Assembly: GCF_022899245.1 (NCBI RefSeq)
Contig: NZ_JALJAZ010000001.1
Location: 1,705,501 to 1,769,500 of the forward strand
DNA length: 64,000 bases
Direction: 5' to 3'
Source: Falsirhodobacter halotolerans
GTDB taxonomy: Bacteria > Pseudomonadota > Alphaproteobacteria > Rhodobacterales > Rhodobacteraceae
The notes below the pieces were generated by a model. The model was given only the letters and a program-made list of their open reading frames with translations. It was not told the DNA's origin and did no database searches. How positions within the stretch are numbered: the stretch's first letter is position 1; each line of letters begins with the position of its first letter. Shown here one piece after another: positions 17,038 to 25,361 of this stretch. The translations under genes were made by a program, and so were the position numbers.

Positions 17038-18303
17038 ATGGGCGACACGCATCTGTTGGCCGGGGACCGCTATGCGCGCGAACTGGAACGCCACCTGACC
17101 TGGCTGGACACGTTCACACCCACGGCCTTGGGTGTGTTGTCCACCGCATCGGGGATCTACACCTATCTTGGTGTGCGGTCGCTTCTGGATGATCCGGGGG
17201 CGCTGACGACGATGGCGGCACTGGCCTATTCCATCGCCGTGTCGGTCGCGATCTTCGTCTTCTGGTCCTATGTCATCCGGCTTCTGCCGGCCTTGCGCAG
17301 TGCGGCGTCGCGCGTGGGCCTCTTTCTCAGCATGGCGTTGGGCTGCGTGGCGATCATCGCGATGTCGTCCTGGCTGAACGCGGCGGCGCTGGCCGGATCG
17401 GCGGCGGTCGAACAGCATATGGCCCAGACGACCCAACGCTATCAGGCGGCTTTGGAGCGGGTTCATGCCAATGCCGTGGCGGGCCAGTCGCTGGCGCGCG
17501 ATGTCGCCCGGGTGCGCCAGTCCTTCGACGACCTGTCGGAACAGGAGGCGGGCGGCACCCTGTCAGGCTTTGCGGGCCGGGGGGCCGTGTTCCGCGTGCT
17601 CACCCAGAAAGGGGCGGAGCTGGAGGCGCTGGAAACGCAGATCCTTGGCGCCGAGGAGCCCATCGCCGTGGCCTTTGCCCAAGGCAACGCGATCCTGTCG
17701 CGGATGCGGGGCTTGGGGGTTGAACCGGGTGGGATCGAGAACCGGACCGTCCGCTTTTCCGAAGAGGCAGTCAACCTGGCCGGTCTGATCGCCCAGTTGC
17801 GCCAGTTGAACCCGGCCCCGCTGGTCGCCCGGGCGGCGCAGGATCTGTCCGAAGCGGCGATCCTGCCGGAACTGGACGGCTCCACCGCCGAGACGCGCGC
17901 GGGCCAGTCCAGCACGATCACCTCCGTCCTGTCTCTGGTGGATCAGCGCGCCTCCACCCTGCTTGGCGCCGCGAACGAGGTCATCTCGGCCCCCGGCCCC
18001 GAGGAGGTCGCCTATACCCCCATCTCCACCGCCGACGCGGTGATCCTCTATGCCGGAAACTTCGTGCCCGCCTGGGCCGGGGCCATCGCCATCGACCTTC
18101 TGCCCGCCGTTCTGGTGTTCATCCTGATGGTGACCCAAGCCGCGATCCGCAGCGGCCGGGGGGAAACCGTCACCGACGATTCCATGACGGTGGGCGAATT
18201 GCGCGCGGCGCTGGCGGCGGCGGATGCGCTGCAGGGGCCGGCATCCACCCCGCGCCCCGCGCTGATCCGCCCCGCCCCTCCCCCCCCGGAGGTGGAGCCG
18301 TAG
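17038..18303 (+). CDS. Membrane protein with long periplasmic or cytoplasmic helical domain, unknown
   Basis: 421 residues. Three hydrophobic segments at about 28-47, 58-84 and 93-118 are followed by roughly 210 residues of Ala/Gln/Glu-rich, coiled-coil-like sequence, a fourth membrane segment near 340-370 and a Pro-rich tail. I do not recognise a family. AAAGGA precedes the ATG. One base separates its stop from the start of a ClpP-like protease gene, so the two are co-translated and probably work together at the membrane. Confidence 0.8.
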   Translation: MGDTHLLAGDRYARELERHLTWLDTFTPTALGVLSTASGIYTYLGVRSLLDDPGALTTMAALAYSIAVSVAIFVFWSYVIRLLPALRSAASRVGLFLSMALGCVAIIAMSSWLNAAALAGSAAVEQHMAQTTQRYQAALERVHANAVAGQSLARDVARVRQSFDDLSEQEAGGTLSGFAGRGAVFRVLTQKGAELEALETQILGAEEPIAVAFAQGNAILSRMRGLGVEPGGIENRTVRFSEEAVNLAGLIAQLRQLNPAPLVARAAQDLSEAAILPELDGSTAETRAGQSSTITSVLSLVDQRASTLLGAANEVISAPGPEEVAYTPISTADAVILYAGNFVPAWAGAIAIDLLPAVLVFILMVTQAAIRSGRGETVTDDSMTVGELRAALAAADALQGPASTPRPALIRPAPPPPEVEP

Positions 18304-18304
18304 T

Positions 18305-19033
18305 ATGGCGGGACTTGCGACCCCGCGGGGGGCGATCCGGGCCATCCTGATCGGGCAGATCGTGCTTGGTGGCGCGCTGGTGGCGCTTGATCTGTGGAAC
18401 GCGGCACCCCCCGCCACGCCGGGCATGTTCGCGCCCCCGTCCACCGGGCCCAGCGTGCGCCCCTATCGCCCTGATCTGCGACCGGCCTCTCCGGGCAGTC
18501 CGGCGATGAACCCGATGCCCGACCGGCTGGAGTTCACGGCGGCGGGCGACCGGATCACGATCACCGGCCAGATCGCCCCCGGCGATGCCGACCGGTTTAC
18601 CGCCTGGCTGGACGACACCCGCCCCGACGCGGCAGGCGTCGATCTGGACAGTTCCGGCGGATCGGTCACGGACGCGCTGGCCATCGGCCGGACGATCCGC
18701 GCACGATCCTTTGACACGCAGGTCGCGGATGGCGCGGTGTGCATGTCCGCCTGCCCCTACATGCTGGCGGGCGGCACGGCGCGCGGCGTGGCGGAGGGCG
18801 GCCTTGTGGGTGTGCACCAGCACTATTTCGGCGAAAACTCGATCCTACCCGCCTTCATGGCCGTGCAGGACGTGCAGCGCGGGCAGGCGGCTGTCATGGA
18901 TTACCTGACAGAGATGGGGGTGGACCTGCGCTTGATGAGCCATGCGCTGAAAACCCCGCCGAAAGAGATCAACATCCTCGATCCCGATCTCATGGCCGAG
19001 CTGAACCTGACGACATCCGCCGATAACGGATGA
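18305..19033 (+). CDS. ClpP-like exported/membrane-anchored serine protease domain protein
   Basis: 242 residues. A single N-terminal hydrophobic segment (about 11-30) acts as signal anchor; a Pro-rich linker to about 70 precedes a crotonase/ClpP-fold domain with GVDLDSSGGSVTDALAIGRTIR, the nucleophile-type Ser148 in AVCMSACPYMLAGG and His171 in VGVHQHYF, in the same order as ClpP Ser-His. No AAA+ partner is encoded nearby. Its partner is the four-segment membrane protein immediately upstream. The last 44 bases overlap the convergent serine hydrolase gene. Confidence 0.78.
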   Translation: MAGLATPRGAIRAILIGQIVLGGALVALDLWNAAPPATPGMFAPPSTGPSVRPYRPDLRPASPGSPAMNPMPDRLEFTAAGDRITITGQIAPGDADRFTAWLDDTRPDAAGVDLDSSGGSVTDALAIGRTIRARSFDTQVADGAVCMSACPYMLAGGTARGVAEGGLVGVHQHYFGENSILPAFMAVQDVQRGQAAVMDYLTEMGVDLRLMSHALKTPPKEINILDPDLMAELNLTTSADNG

Positions 19034-20489
19034 CCCGCGCGCGAGAGAGGGAGAGTTCGACCTCCCCCTCCGCGATGCGGCGCAGGCAGATGCGCCGCCC
19101 CATCGCGCGGAACAGCCACCGGCCATTCCCCAGTGACGTCAGATCGGATGTTTCGCGTGTCGGGCCACGGCCCCAGATCACCGTCTCCCCTTGCACGGCA
19201 AAGGTCGCGCCGTCGCAGATCCACAGCCCATCCAGCCGCCCCGCCGCCGGATCGGCCCGCGCCGGGATCAGGCGGACGGGCACGTGGCCGACCTCGCCCA
19301 CCAAGGCATCCCCTTCGGCCCGCAGTTCGATACGGGCCTGCGCGGCGGGGGCGACGATGCCGGTCTGGGTCGCAAAGATCGCCTCGTCGGCATCGCGGAC
19401 GGTCAGGGGGCCGGTCGCCCGCACCTCCACCCACAGATTTCCGGTCTCGGCCACATAGAGGCCGGGGGTGGCCCAATCGCGGGCCGGAAACGGCGCTGCA
19501 GGGGCGTCCCCCAGCAGCGCCGCCATGACCGCCTGCGCGATATCGCCCGCCGCCGCGTCGTCGCGGTTGCAGACCACGGCCACCCCCGCGCCCGTCTCCA
19601 TATCCACCAGGAACGCGGACTTGTATCCCGCCTGCGATCCGCCATGCCCCGGAACCCGACGGCCCCCGATCCATGTGTCGCGCAGGCCCAGACCATAGCC
19701 CGTCGCCCGCCCATCCGCCAAAGGCACCGGCGCGGCCAGATCCGCAAACACCGCCGACGCGGACAGATCGCGCACCCACAAGGCCAGATCGCGTGCCGAT
19801 CCCGACAGCGACCCCGCCGCCGACAGGTGCATCCCCTGCCCCCCTTCGGCCCATCCCCCGGGCACGGGCACATGGCCGGGAACCAGACCTTCCACCGGAT
19901 CGGTCCAATACTCCGACGCCCGCATCGTCAGGCCCAGCCGCATTGCCTGAGCCGCAACCCAATCGGCAAAGCGATGCCCGCGCGCGGCCAGCGCCGCCTC
20001 CACCAGACGATAGCCCGCGTTGGAATAGGCGACCTCCGTCCCCGGGGCGGCGTTCAGGTGCGGGATCGCCGCACTCCACTCCAGAAGGTCATTTGCGCGA
20101 GTGATGTCACCGGGGCCGAACCCCATCAGCGTCAACGCCTCACGCGTGTCGGGCAAGCCCCCCTGCATCGCCAGCGCCTGACGGAGCGTCACCGCCCCCG
20201 GAACGGGATGCATCTGCGGCAAAAAGGACACCAGCGGCGCGTCCAGATCCACCCCCGTCTGCATCACGAAGGCCGCGAAGACGTGCTTGGTCACCGAGGC
20301 CCAGCGAACCACCGTATCAGCGGTGAACGCCGCCCCGCCCGGATGCGCCGCCCCCGAGGTTGCGACACATCGGATGCCCAACCGATCGAACCCGACCACG
20401 GCACCGCCGGGATCGCCCTCGGGCCAGCCCATCATCTTGTGCGCGCGGCCCTCGGCGGCCATCCAATCCATTGCCATCACATCCCCCAT
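18990..20489 (-). CDS. Serine hydrolase, beta-lactamase/D-aminopeptidase family
   Basis: Penicillin-binding-fold hydrolase of 499 residues. The catalytic tetrad motif SVTK is at 65-68, YSN at 155-157 and a GHGGSQAGY third motif near 300. The class C-like domain is followed by about 150 residues of beta-rich sequence, as in D-aminopeptidase-type proteins. There is no signal peptide, so it is probably cytosolic and acts on D-amino-acid peptides or esters rather than antibiotics. In-frame ATGs at 20477 and 20471 have a better GGGGA spacing than the one used. Single gene. Confidence 0.85.
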   Translation of the reverse strand: MGDVMAMDWMAAEGRAHKMMGWPEGDPGGAVVGFDRLGIRCVATSGAAHPGGAAFTADTVVRWASVTKHVFAAFVMQTGVDLDAPLVSFLPQMHPVPGAVTLRQALAMQGGLPDTREALTLMGFGPGDITRANDLLEWSAAIPHLNAAPGTEVAYSNAGYRLVEAALAARGHRFADWVAAQAMRLGLTMRASEYWTDPVEGLVPGHVPVPGGWAEGGQGMHLSAAGSLSGSARDLALWVRDLSASAVFADLAAPVPLADGRATGYGLGLRDTWIGGRRVPGHGGSQAGYKSAFLVDMETGAGVAVVCNRDDAAAGDIAQAVMAALLGDAPAAPFPARDWATPGLYVAETGNLWVEVRATGPLTVRDADEAIFATQTGIVAPAAQARIELRAEGDALVGEVGHVPVRLIPARADPAAGRLDGLWICDGATFAVQGETVIWGRGPTRETSDLTSLGNGRWLFRAMGRRICLRRIAEGEVELSLSRARVIRYRRMSSGSARP

Positions 20490-20532
20490 CTTTCGGTTCT
20501 GATACCGCGTGGGGAAGGGGGTGCAACGAAAA

Positions 20533-20558
20533 ACGCCCCCGCATCAAGGCGGGGGCGT
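20533..20558 (-). terminator. Intrinsic terminator of the small stress-type gene
   Basis: Perfect 10-bp stem (ACGCCCCCGC with GCGGGGGCGT, six-base loop) followed on the minus strand by TTTTTCG. It lies eight bases beyond the stop of the 52-residue gene. Confidence 0.88.
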
Positions 20559-20565
20559 GAGGATC

Positions 20566-20724
20566 CTAGTAATTCGCCGGCGGATCGCTTGCGGGGAAGG
20601 ATTCGTCGGATTCCTCATCCTCCTTTTCCCATTCCTTCGGCGGGTTCTCCATTTCCTTGGGTCCGGCGGGGCGCACGTCGTCGCCCGGCTTTGCGCCCGG
20701 CACGTTTTCCTTGTCGTTGGTCAT
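20566..20724 (-). CDS. Small acidic protein with C-terminal ESFPASDPPANY motif
   Basis: 52-residue, strongly acidic, probably disordered protein. The C-terminal SDESFPASDPPANY resembles the tail of short uncharacterised proteins found widely in alphaproteobacteria; I know of no function. AGAGGAG precedes the ATG, an exact EcfG-type promoter lies 30 bases upstream, and a strong terminator follows, so it is its own transcription unit and a likely member of the general-stress regulon. Confidence 0.8.
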   Translation of the reverse strand: MTNDKENVPGAKPGDDVRPAGPKEMENPPKEWEKEDEESDESFPASDPPANY

Positions 20725-20754
20725 GACAATCTCCTCTCTCGGGGTGCCGGGATC

Positions 20755-20779
20755 AACGTGCGGTGCGGCGCGCGGTTCC
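20755..20779 (-). promoter_or_regulatory. EcfG-type promoter of the 52-residue protein gene
   Basis: On the minus strand GGAAC, a 16-base spacer and CGTT match the EcfG consensus exactly. The -10 element ends 30 bases before the ATG. It begins just beyond the stop of the upstream HNH gene, so it gives the small gene independent transcription. Confidence 0.7.
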
Positions 20780-20780
20780 C

Positions 20781-21074
20781 TTATCGTCGGCGCGTGCCGC
20801 CGGGGATGCGCGACAGGAATCCGGGCGGACGGCGGCGCACCCACGCCACGAAGGCCGCGATCCTGGGATGGGTCAGCAGCGCGTCGATCGTGGCGAAATT
20901 GCGCGCCAGGTCCGCCTCGGACAAGGCCGCATGGATTTCCTTGTGGCAGATGTGATGCAGCAGCACCGTCGGCCCCTTGGCCCCGCCTTTCAGCTTGGGC
21001 GTCAGGTGGTGCAGGCTTTGCGGCACGTCCGACGGGATCGGGCGGCCGCAGAGGGGGCAGATCGGATCGCTCAT
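20781..21074 (-). CDS. HNH endonuclease-domain protein
   Basis: 97-residue protein with a compact zinc-finger HNH nuclease fold: Cys6-x2-Cys9 (CPLCGRPI), HHLTPKLKGG at 22-31 and LLHHICHKEIH at 38-48, which together give the beta-beta-alpha metal site. A basic C-terminus (WVRRRPPGF, GGTRRR) could bind DNA. Such small proteins occur outside restriction systems and mobile introns as well; here no methylase or intron is nearby and the role is unknown. Confidence 0.82.
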   Translation of the reverse strand: MSDPICPLCGRPIPSDVPQSLHHLTPKLKGGAKGPTVLLHHICHKEIHAALSEADLARNFATIDALLTHPRIAAFVAWVRRRPPGFLSRIPGGTRRR

Positions 21075-21100
21075 CCCCCCAATATGGGGTGCCTTGGGGG

Positions 21101-22156
21101 TCAGACCAACGGCGCGGGCCGCGCGATACCCGTCTTGTCGGACACCCGCCCCAATTTCGCCCAAAGATCATCCGACAGGGCCACACCCCTGTCCAGCGCC
21201 GCCCGGCGTTTGCGCGCGGCGGAATCGCCGGGAACGCGAACCGGGCCGTCATTGCCCTTGGCCGGCGGATTGGTGCGGCAGGCGTTCGCGGTGAATTCGG
21301 ACTGTTCGGCAAAAGCCTCCAGCCCCATGAAGGCGTTCGGGTCGATCACCTGCAAAAAGGCGTTCTGCGTCAACCCGCCCGGCGGCGTATCGGCCCGCCC
21401 CTTGCCCGACAGCCCCTGCCCCAGAAGATCGACCATCAGCGCCAGACCGAACCCCTTGTGCCCTTTCAGCGCACCGCCCAGGGACATCAGCGTTCCGCCG
21501 TGATCGGTGACCTGTGCCGGATCATCCGTCGGCTCCCCCTCCGCCGTCAGCGCCCACGGCTCGGGGAACCTCTCGCCCTTTTTTGCCAGGGTCTGCGTCA
21601 TGGTCGTGGTGGTGATGGAGCTGGAGACATCGACCAGAACCGGGTCGGATTTCGTGGGAAAGCCCATGGCGATGGGGTTCGGCGTCAGAAGCGGCACCCG
21701 CCCGCCATAAGGCGCCACCCGCGCCGCCGCGGGATTGGAGCAGGAAATCTGCGCGATATACCCCCGCTCGGTCACGCGCCGAAGATAGGCCGACAGCGCG
21801 CAGGTGTGATGGCAGTTGCGCAACGCGACGGAGACGACGCCGTGATCGGCCACCCGATCCATCGCCTGATCAAGGGCCTTCAGAAACAGCCACGCGCCGG
21901 GCAGAAGATTGCCGTCCCAGACGAAGGTCGACCCCTTGTCGACCAGCACGTCGTAGCTGCCCTTGCCGTTCAGCGTTCCGTCGGCCAACGCATCGACATA
22001 CCACGAGATCAGGCTGACCCCATGCGTGTCATGGCCGATCATGTCACCCTCCACCAGAATTTCGGCGGTGGCGGCGGCTTTGTCTTCTTCCATCCCGGAA
22101 CGGACAAGGATCGTATGGGCATAATCGGTCAGGGCGGTGGCGTCGATGAAGGGCAT
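21101..22156 (-). CDS. Ldh family NAD(P)-dependent oxidoreductase (malate/L-lactate/ureidoglycolate type)
   Basis: Member of the type-2 malate/lactate dehydrogenase family, which oxidises 2-hydroxy acids or reduces imines with a fold distinct from the Rossmann type. The 351 residues contain GHDTHGVSLI near 41-50 with the catalytic-region His, VALRNCHHTCALSAYL, and the cofactor region LTPNPIAMGFPTKSDPVLVDVS. It is the last gene of the sugar-acid operon, behind the binding protein and a hairpin. It may oxidise or reduce a sugar-acid intermediate. Confidence 0.85.
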   Translation of the reverse strand: MPFIDATALTDYAHTILVRSGMEEDKAAATAEILVEGDMIGHDTHGVSLISWYVDALADGTLNGKGSYDVLVDKGSTFVWDGNLLPGAWLFLKALDQAMDRVADHGVVSVALRNCHHTCALSAYLRRVTERGYIAQISCSNPAAARVAPYGGRVPLLTPNPIAMGFPTKSDPVLVDVSSSITTTTMTQTLAKKGERFPEPWALTAEGEPTDDPAQVTDHGGTLMSLGGALKGHKGFGLALMVDLLGQGLSGKGRADTPPGGLTQNAFLQVIDPNAFMGLEAFAEQSEFTANACRTNPPAKGNDGPVRVPGDSAARKRRAALDRGVALSDDLWAKLGRVSDKTGIARPAPLV

Positions 22157-22177
22157 GGGAACCTCGCGGGAAGGACT

Positions 22178-22202
22178 TCGCGCCCGGACAGGCCGGGCGC
22201 GA
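22178..22202 (-). other. Intercistronic hairpin between binding protein and Ldh genes
   Basis: A perfect 10-bp stem (TCGCGCCCGG with CCGGGCGCGA, five-base loop) without a T-run lies just after the stop of the binding-protein gene. Such hairpins often stabilise the upstream mRNA and raise binding-protein yield within an operon. Confidence 0.7.
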
Positions 22203-22207
22203 CGATG

Positions 22208-23713
22208 TCAGCGGAACTTGATCTGGGCCAGTTGCAGTTCCGAATTGGCTGCGATGGTCGGCGTGAAGTCCAGGCGCGGCGACACGCGGGTGAAGCCCAC
22301 CATGTGGAACATCGGCACATTGGCGATGATCTCATGTTCGGCCTTCCAGAACACGTCGGCCCACATCTTCGCACGCTCCTCCCCCGCGGCCACGGTGGCT
22401 TCGGCGATCATGCGATCCAGATCGGCATCCTCCACCATCGACTGGATGCCGTTCGATGCGTATTTGCCATAGGCCGTGAAGACCGGGTCGCCGGTGGCGT
22501 TGTCGTGCATCGCCTCGACCAGCGTGGGAACGCCGTCCTGGTTGAAGGGCCGCACGAAATAGGTGTTGTGCACCGAGACGTCGTTCATCTGAAGGCGGAC
22601 GTTCATGCCCACCTCCTGCCACATGGCCATCATGGCTTCCATCACCTCGGTCCCGTTCGGGAACAGGTTGTTCCGACCGACGATCAGAACCTCGGTGTCC
22701 AGCGGCACGCCGTCGGCGCGGGCCTCCTCGATCAGGGCGCTGGCGCGTTCGGGGTCATAGGGCCACGGCTCCATCTCCTTGTTGTAGCCGATGGTGGTCG
22801 GCACGACGAGCTGGCTTGCGATCTGCGATTCCTCGGGCAGAAGGGTTCCGATCATCGCCTCACGGTCGATGGCCAGGTTCAGCGCCTCGCGCACGCGGTG
22901 GTCGTCCAGCGGCGGGGTGCGCGTGTCGATCCGCATATAGGTGGTTTCCGAGTTCGGATAGGCGAAGTCGGTGTCGGGGTTCGTCGCGTCCTGCATGGCG
23001 ATCGCGGGCACGATGTCGGCCTCTCCCGTTTCCACCATCGCGGCGGCCACGGCGCTGTCGGCCCGCCAGACATAGGTGGCCTGCTCCACCTCCGGCTCCT
23101 CGCCCCAGTAATCGGGATTGCGCTTCAGGACGATCGACTGGCCCACATTCCATTGGTCGAAGATATAAGGGCCGGTGCCGACCGGTTGGCGCGTCAACTC
23201 CCCCTCGGGCGTGGCGGTGGCCGATGCGATGGGCATCACCGTCATCAACAGCGGCAGGATCGGCGACGGAGGATTGGTGGTGATGTTGATGGTGTGGTCG
23301 TCCACGATCTCGGTCGTGAAGTCCATGCCGCCGAAATACTTGCCGCCCACTTCGCAGGTCAGTTCCGGCTTCTTGTTGCGTTCCAGCGTGAAAGCGACAT
23401 CCTTGGCGGTGAAGGGCGATCCGTCATGGAACGTCACCCCGTCGCGCAGCTTGAACTGCCAGGTGTCGTCGTCGGTCTGGCTCCATTCGGTGGCCAGACG
23501 GGGCTTCAACCCGCCGTTGACGTAATCGAATTCCACCATCATCTCGTTCACGTTTTCCGAGACGACGCGGCCCACATTCTGGCGCGCGGCCATGCACGGG
23601 TCCACAAGGTCGACGTTCTGCGACAGAACGACGGTGATGTCGCGGTCCTGCGCCAGGGCACCCGTCGCCATCAGAGCGCAGGTTGCCGCCAATCCGGTAG
23701 CTTTGAAATTCAT
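22208..23713 (-). CDS. ABC transporter substrate-binding protein, family 5 (Opp/Dpp type)
   Basis: Periplasmic solute-binding protein of 501 residues. A signal peptide (MNFKATGLAATCALMATGALA) is cut near residue 21. The mature part carries family-5 hallmarks: LRDGVTFHDGSPFTAKDVAFT, VGTGPYIFDQW, LKRNPDYWGEEP and REALNLAIDREAMI. Family-5 proteins bind peptides but also oligosaccharides and other organics. It is embedded in the dehydratase operon, while its permeases and ATPase are in the second operon of the same locus, so the substrate is probably a sugar acid-like compound rather than a peptide. Confidence 0.9.
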   Translation of the reverse strand: MNFKATGLAATCALMATGALAQDRDITVVLSQNVDLVDPCMAARQNVGRVVSENVNEMMVEFDYVNGGLKPRLATEWSQTDDDTWQFKLRDGVTFHDGSPFTAKDVAFTLERNKKPELTCEVGGKYFGGMDFTTEIVDDHTINITTNPPSPILPLLMTVMPIASATATPEGELTRQPVGTGPYIFDQWNVGQSIVLKRNPDYWGEEPEVEQATYVWRADSAVAAAMVETGEADIVPAIAMQDATNPDTDFAYPNSETTYMRIDTRTPPLDDHRVREALNLAIDREAMIGTLLPEESQIASQLVVPTTIGYNKEMEPWPYDPERASALIEEARADGVPLDTEVLIVGRNNLFPNGTEVMEAMMAMWQEVGMNVRLQMNDVSVHNTYFVRPFNQDGVPTLVEAMHDNATGDPVFTAYGKYASNGIQSMVEDADLDRMIAEATVAAGEERAKMWADVFWKAEHEIIANVPMFHMVGFTRVSPRLDFTPTIAANSELQLAQIKFR

Positions 23714-23802
23714 GTCCGATCCTCCCTTTATGGCCGAACCCTCCCCGGTCCGGCCGTTCTGTATCCGTAGTGCAGTCCTTCGTTCGTCCGTTTGGCAAAG
23801 GG

Positions 23803-23827
23803 TCCGGCGCGAAAGACCCGCGCCGGA
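23803..23827 (-). other. Intercistronic hairpin upstream of binding-protein gene
   Basis: A perfect 9-bp stem (TCCGGCGCG with CGCGCCGGA, seven-base loop) lies in the 123-base gap between the semialdehyde dehydrogenase and the binding protein. Together with the hairpin after the binding-protein gene it brackets that cistron. Confidence 0.65.
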
Positions 23828-23836
23828 CATGATGGC

Positions 23837-25351
23837 TCAGGCCAGATCGCCTTCGATCAGGGCGTCGGGCAGGTTCTGGAACGCCACGGGGCGCAGGAAG
23901 CGGCGGATCGACAGGGTGCCGACCGAGGTGGCGCCGAAGTTGGTGGACGCGGGATAAGGCCCGCCATGCACCATGCTGTCCACGACCTCCACCCCCGTGG
24001 GGAAGCCGTTGATCAGGACACGCCCCGCCTTGCGCTCCAACACCGGCAGCAGCGCGCGGGCGGCGTCGGTGTCGCCGTCATCCATCAGGATCGTCGCGGT
24101 CAACTGGCCGCTCAGCCCCTTGGCCAGACGCACCATCTCGTCGGGAGAGGAGGTGCGGACCACCAGACCCAAGGGGCCGAACACCTCCTCGCCCAGGGTA
24201 TGATCCTCAAGGAAAGCGTTCGACGACACTTCATAAAGGTTGGGCGCCGCGCTGCGCCCGTCAGAGGTGGTGGAGACCACCGGCCGGACGGAATTGCGCG
24301 TGTCGAACCGGTCCTTGCCCTGACGATAGGCGTCGGCGATGCCGTTCGTCAGCATCGTCTGCGGCGCCGCGGCCTTCAGCGCCTTGGCGGTCGCGTCGAT
24401 GAAGGCATCCCCCTCGGCCCCGGTGGGAACCACCGCAATGCCGGGATTGGTGCAGAACTGCCCCGCCCCCATGGTCAGCGATCCGGCCCAGCCTTCGCCC
24501 ATCTGCGCGCCGCGGGCGGCCAGCGCCCGGGGCAGCACGAACATCGGATTGACGGATCCCAGCTCTCCGAAGAAGGGGATCGGCTCGGGCCGTTGGGCGC
24601 AGAGATCGAACAGTGCGCGCCCACCGCCAAGGCTGCCGGTAAAGCCCACGGCCTTGATCAACGGGTGCTGCACCAGCGCCGTGCCGACCTCGCGGCGCCC
24701 GCCCTGGATCAGGCTGAACACGCCCGGATGCACACCGGTCTTCCTGATGGCCGCGTTGACGGCCTCGGCAACGATCTCGCCCGTGCCGGGATGGGCCGAA
24801 TGGCCCTTGACCACGACCGGGCAACCGGCGGCCAGGGCGGCGGCGGTGTCCCCCCCGGCGGTGGAGAAGGCCAGCGGGAAGTTCGACGCGCCGAACACGG
24901 CCACCGGCCCGATCGGGCGTTGGACCATGCGGATTTCCGGGCGTGCGGCGGGCTGACGGTCGGGCTGCGCCCCATCCGTGCGGCGGTCCAGATAGTCGCC
25001 CTTGCGGATGTGGTCGGCGAACAGGCGCAGTTGGCCCGTCGTGCGGCCCCGTTCGCCCTGCAGACGGGCGGTCGGCAGGCCGGTTTCCTGGCTGCCGATT
25101 TCGGTGATGGCGTCGGCGCGGGCCTCCATCTCGTCGGCGATGGCCTCAAGGAATTCGGCGCGCTTTTCCCGAGGAAGGTAGCCGTAGGTCCAGAACGCCT
25201 CCTCCGCCGCCTCGCAGGCGCGGTTGACCAGATCCACCGTCCCGACCGAAAAGTCGTGGACGGGTCCGGTGGCGGGTTCCGACTTGAAGGTGGCATCCGT
25301 GCCGACCCACTCGCCCGCGATCAGGTGTTTTCCATGCGGGGTGAATGTCAT
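23837..25351 (-). CDS. Alpha-ketoglutarate semialdehyde (2,5-dioxovalerate) dehydrogenase
   Basis: NADP-type aldehyde dehydrogenase of the KGSADH branch, 504 residues, oxidising 2,5-dioxopentanoate to 2-oxoglutarate as the last step of non-phosphorylating pentose, hexarate or hydroxyproline breakdown. Catalytic Asn157 (GASNFP), Glu263 (FFGELGSVNP) and Cys300 (GAGQFCTNPG) are present; the FGASNFPLAFSTAGGDTAAALAAG stretch is typical of this branch. GAGGAG precedes the ATG. It lies 10 bases behind the RraA-like gene in the dehydratase operon, which strongly implies a sugar-acid route into the TCA cycle. Confidence 0.88.
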   Translation of the reverse strand: MTFTPHGKHLIAGEWVGTDATFKSEPATGPVHDFSVGTVDLVNRACEAAEEAFWTYGYLPREKRAEFLEAIADEMEARADAITEIGSQETGLPTARLQGERGRTTGQLRLFADHIRKGDYLDRRTDGAQPDRQPAARPEIRMVQRPIGPVAVFGASNFPLAFSTAGGDTAAALAAGCPVVVKGHSAHPGTGEIVAEAVNAAIRKTGVHPGVFSLIQGGRREVGTALVQHPLIKAVGFTGSLGGGRALFDLCAQRPEPIPFFGELGSVNPMFVLPRALAARGAQMGEGWAGSLTMGAGQFCTNPGIAVVPTGAEGDAFIDATAKALKAAAPQTMLTNGIADAYRQGKDRFDTRNSVRPVVSTTSDGRSAAPNLYEVSSNAFLEDHTLGEEVFGPLGLVVRTSSPDEMVRLAKGLSGQLTATILMDDGDTDAARALLPVLERKAGRVLINGFPTGVEVVDSMVHGGPYPASTNFGATSVGTLSIRRFLRPVAFQNLPDALIEGDLA

Positions 25352-25361
25352 GCGTGTCTCC

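Noticed and set aside
18990-20489. Antibiotic-resistance class C beta-lactamase
   Set aside because: It has no signal peptide, is longer than AmpC and carries an extra beta-rich C-terminal region as in D-aminopeptidase/esterase-type relatives.
20657-23770. Rightward open frame of about 1,000 codons across the HNH, Ldh and binding-protein genes
   Set aside because: No recognisable domain, Arg/Gly/His-rich shadow composition, and it crosses three well-supported genes on the other strand.
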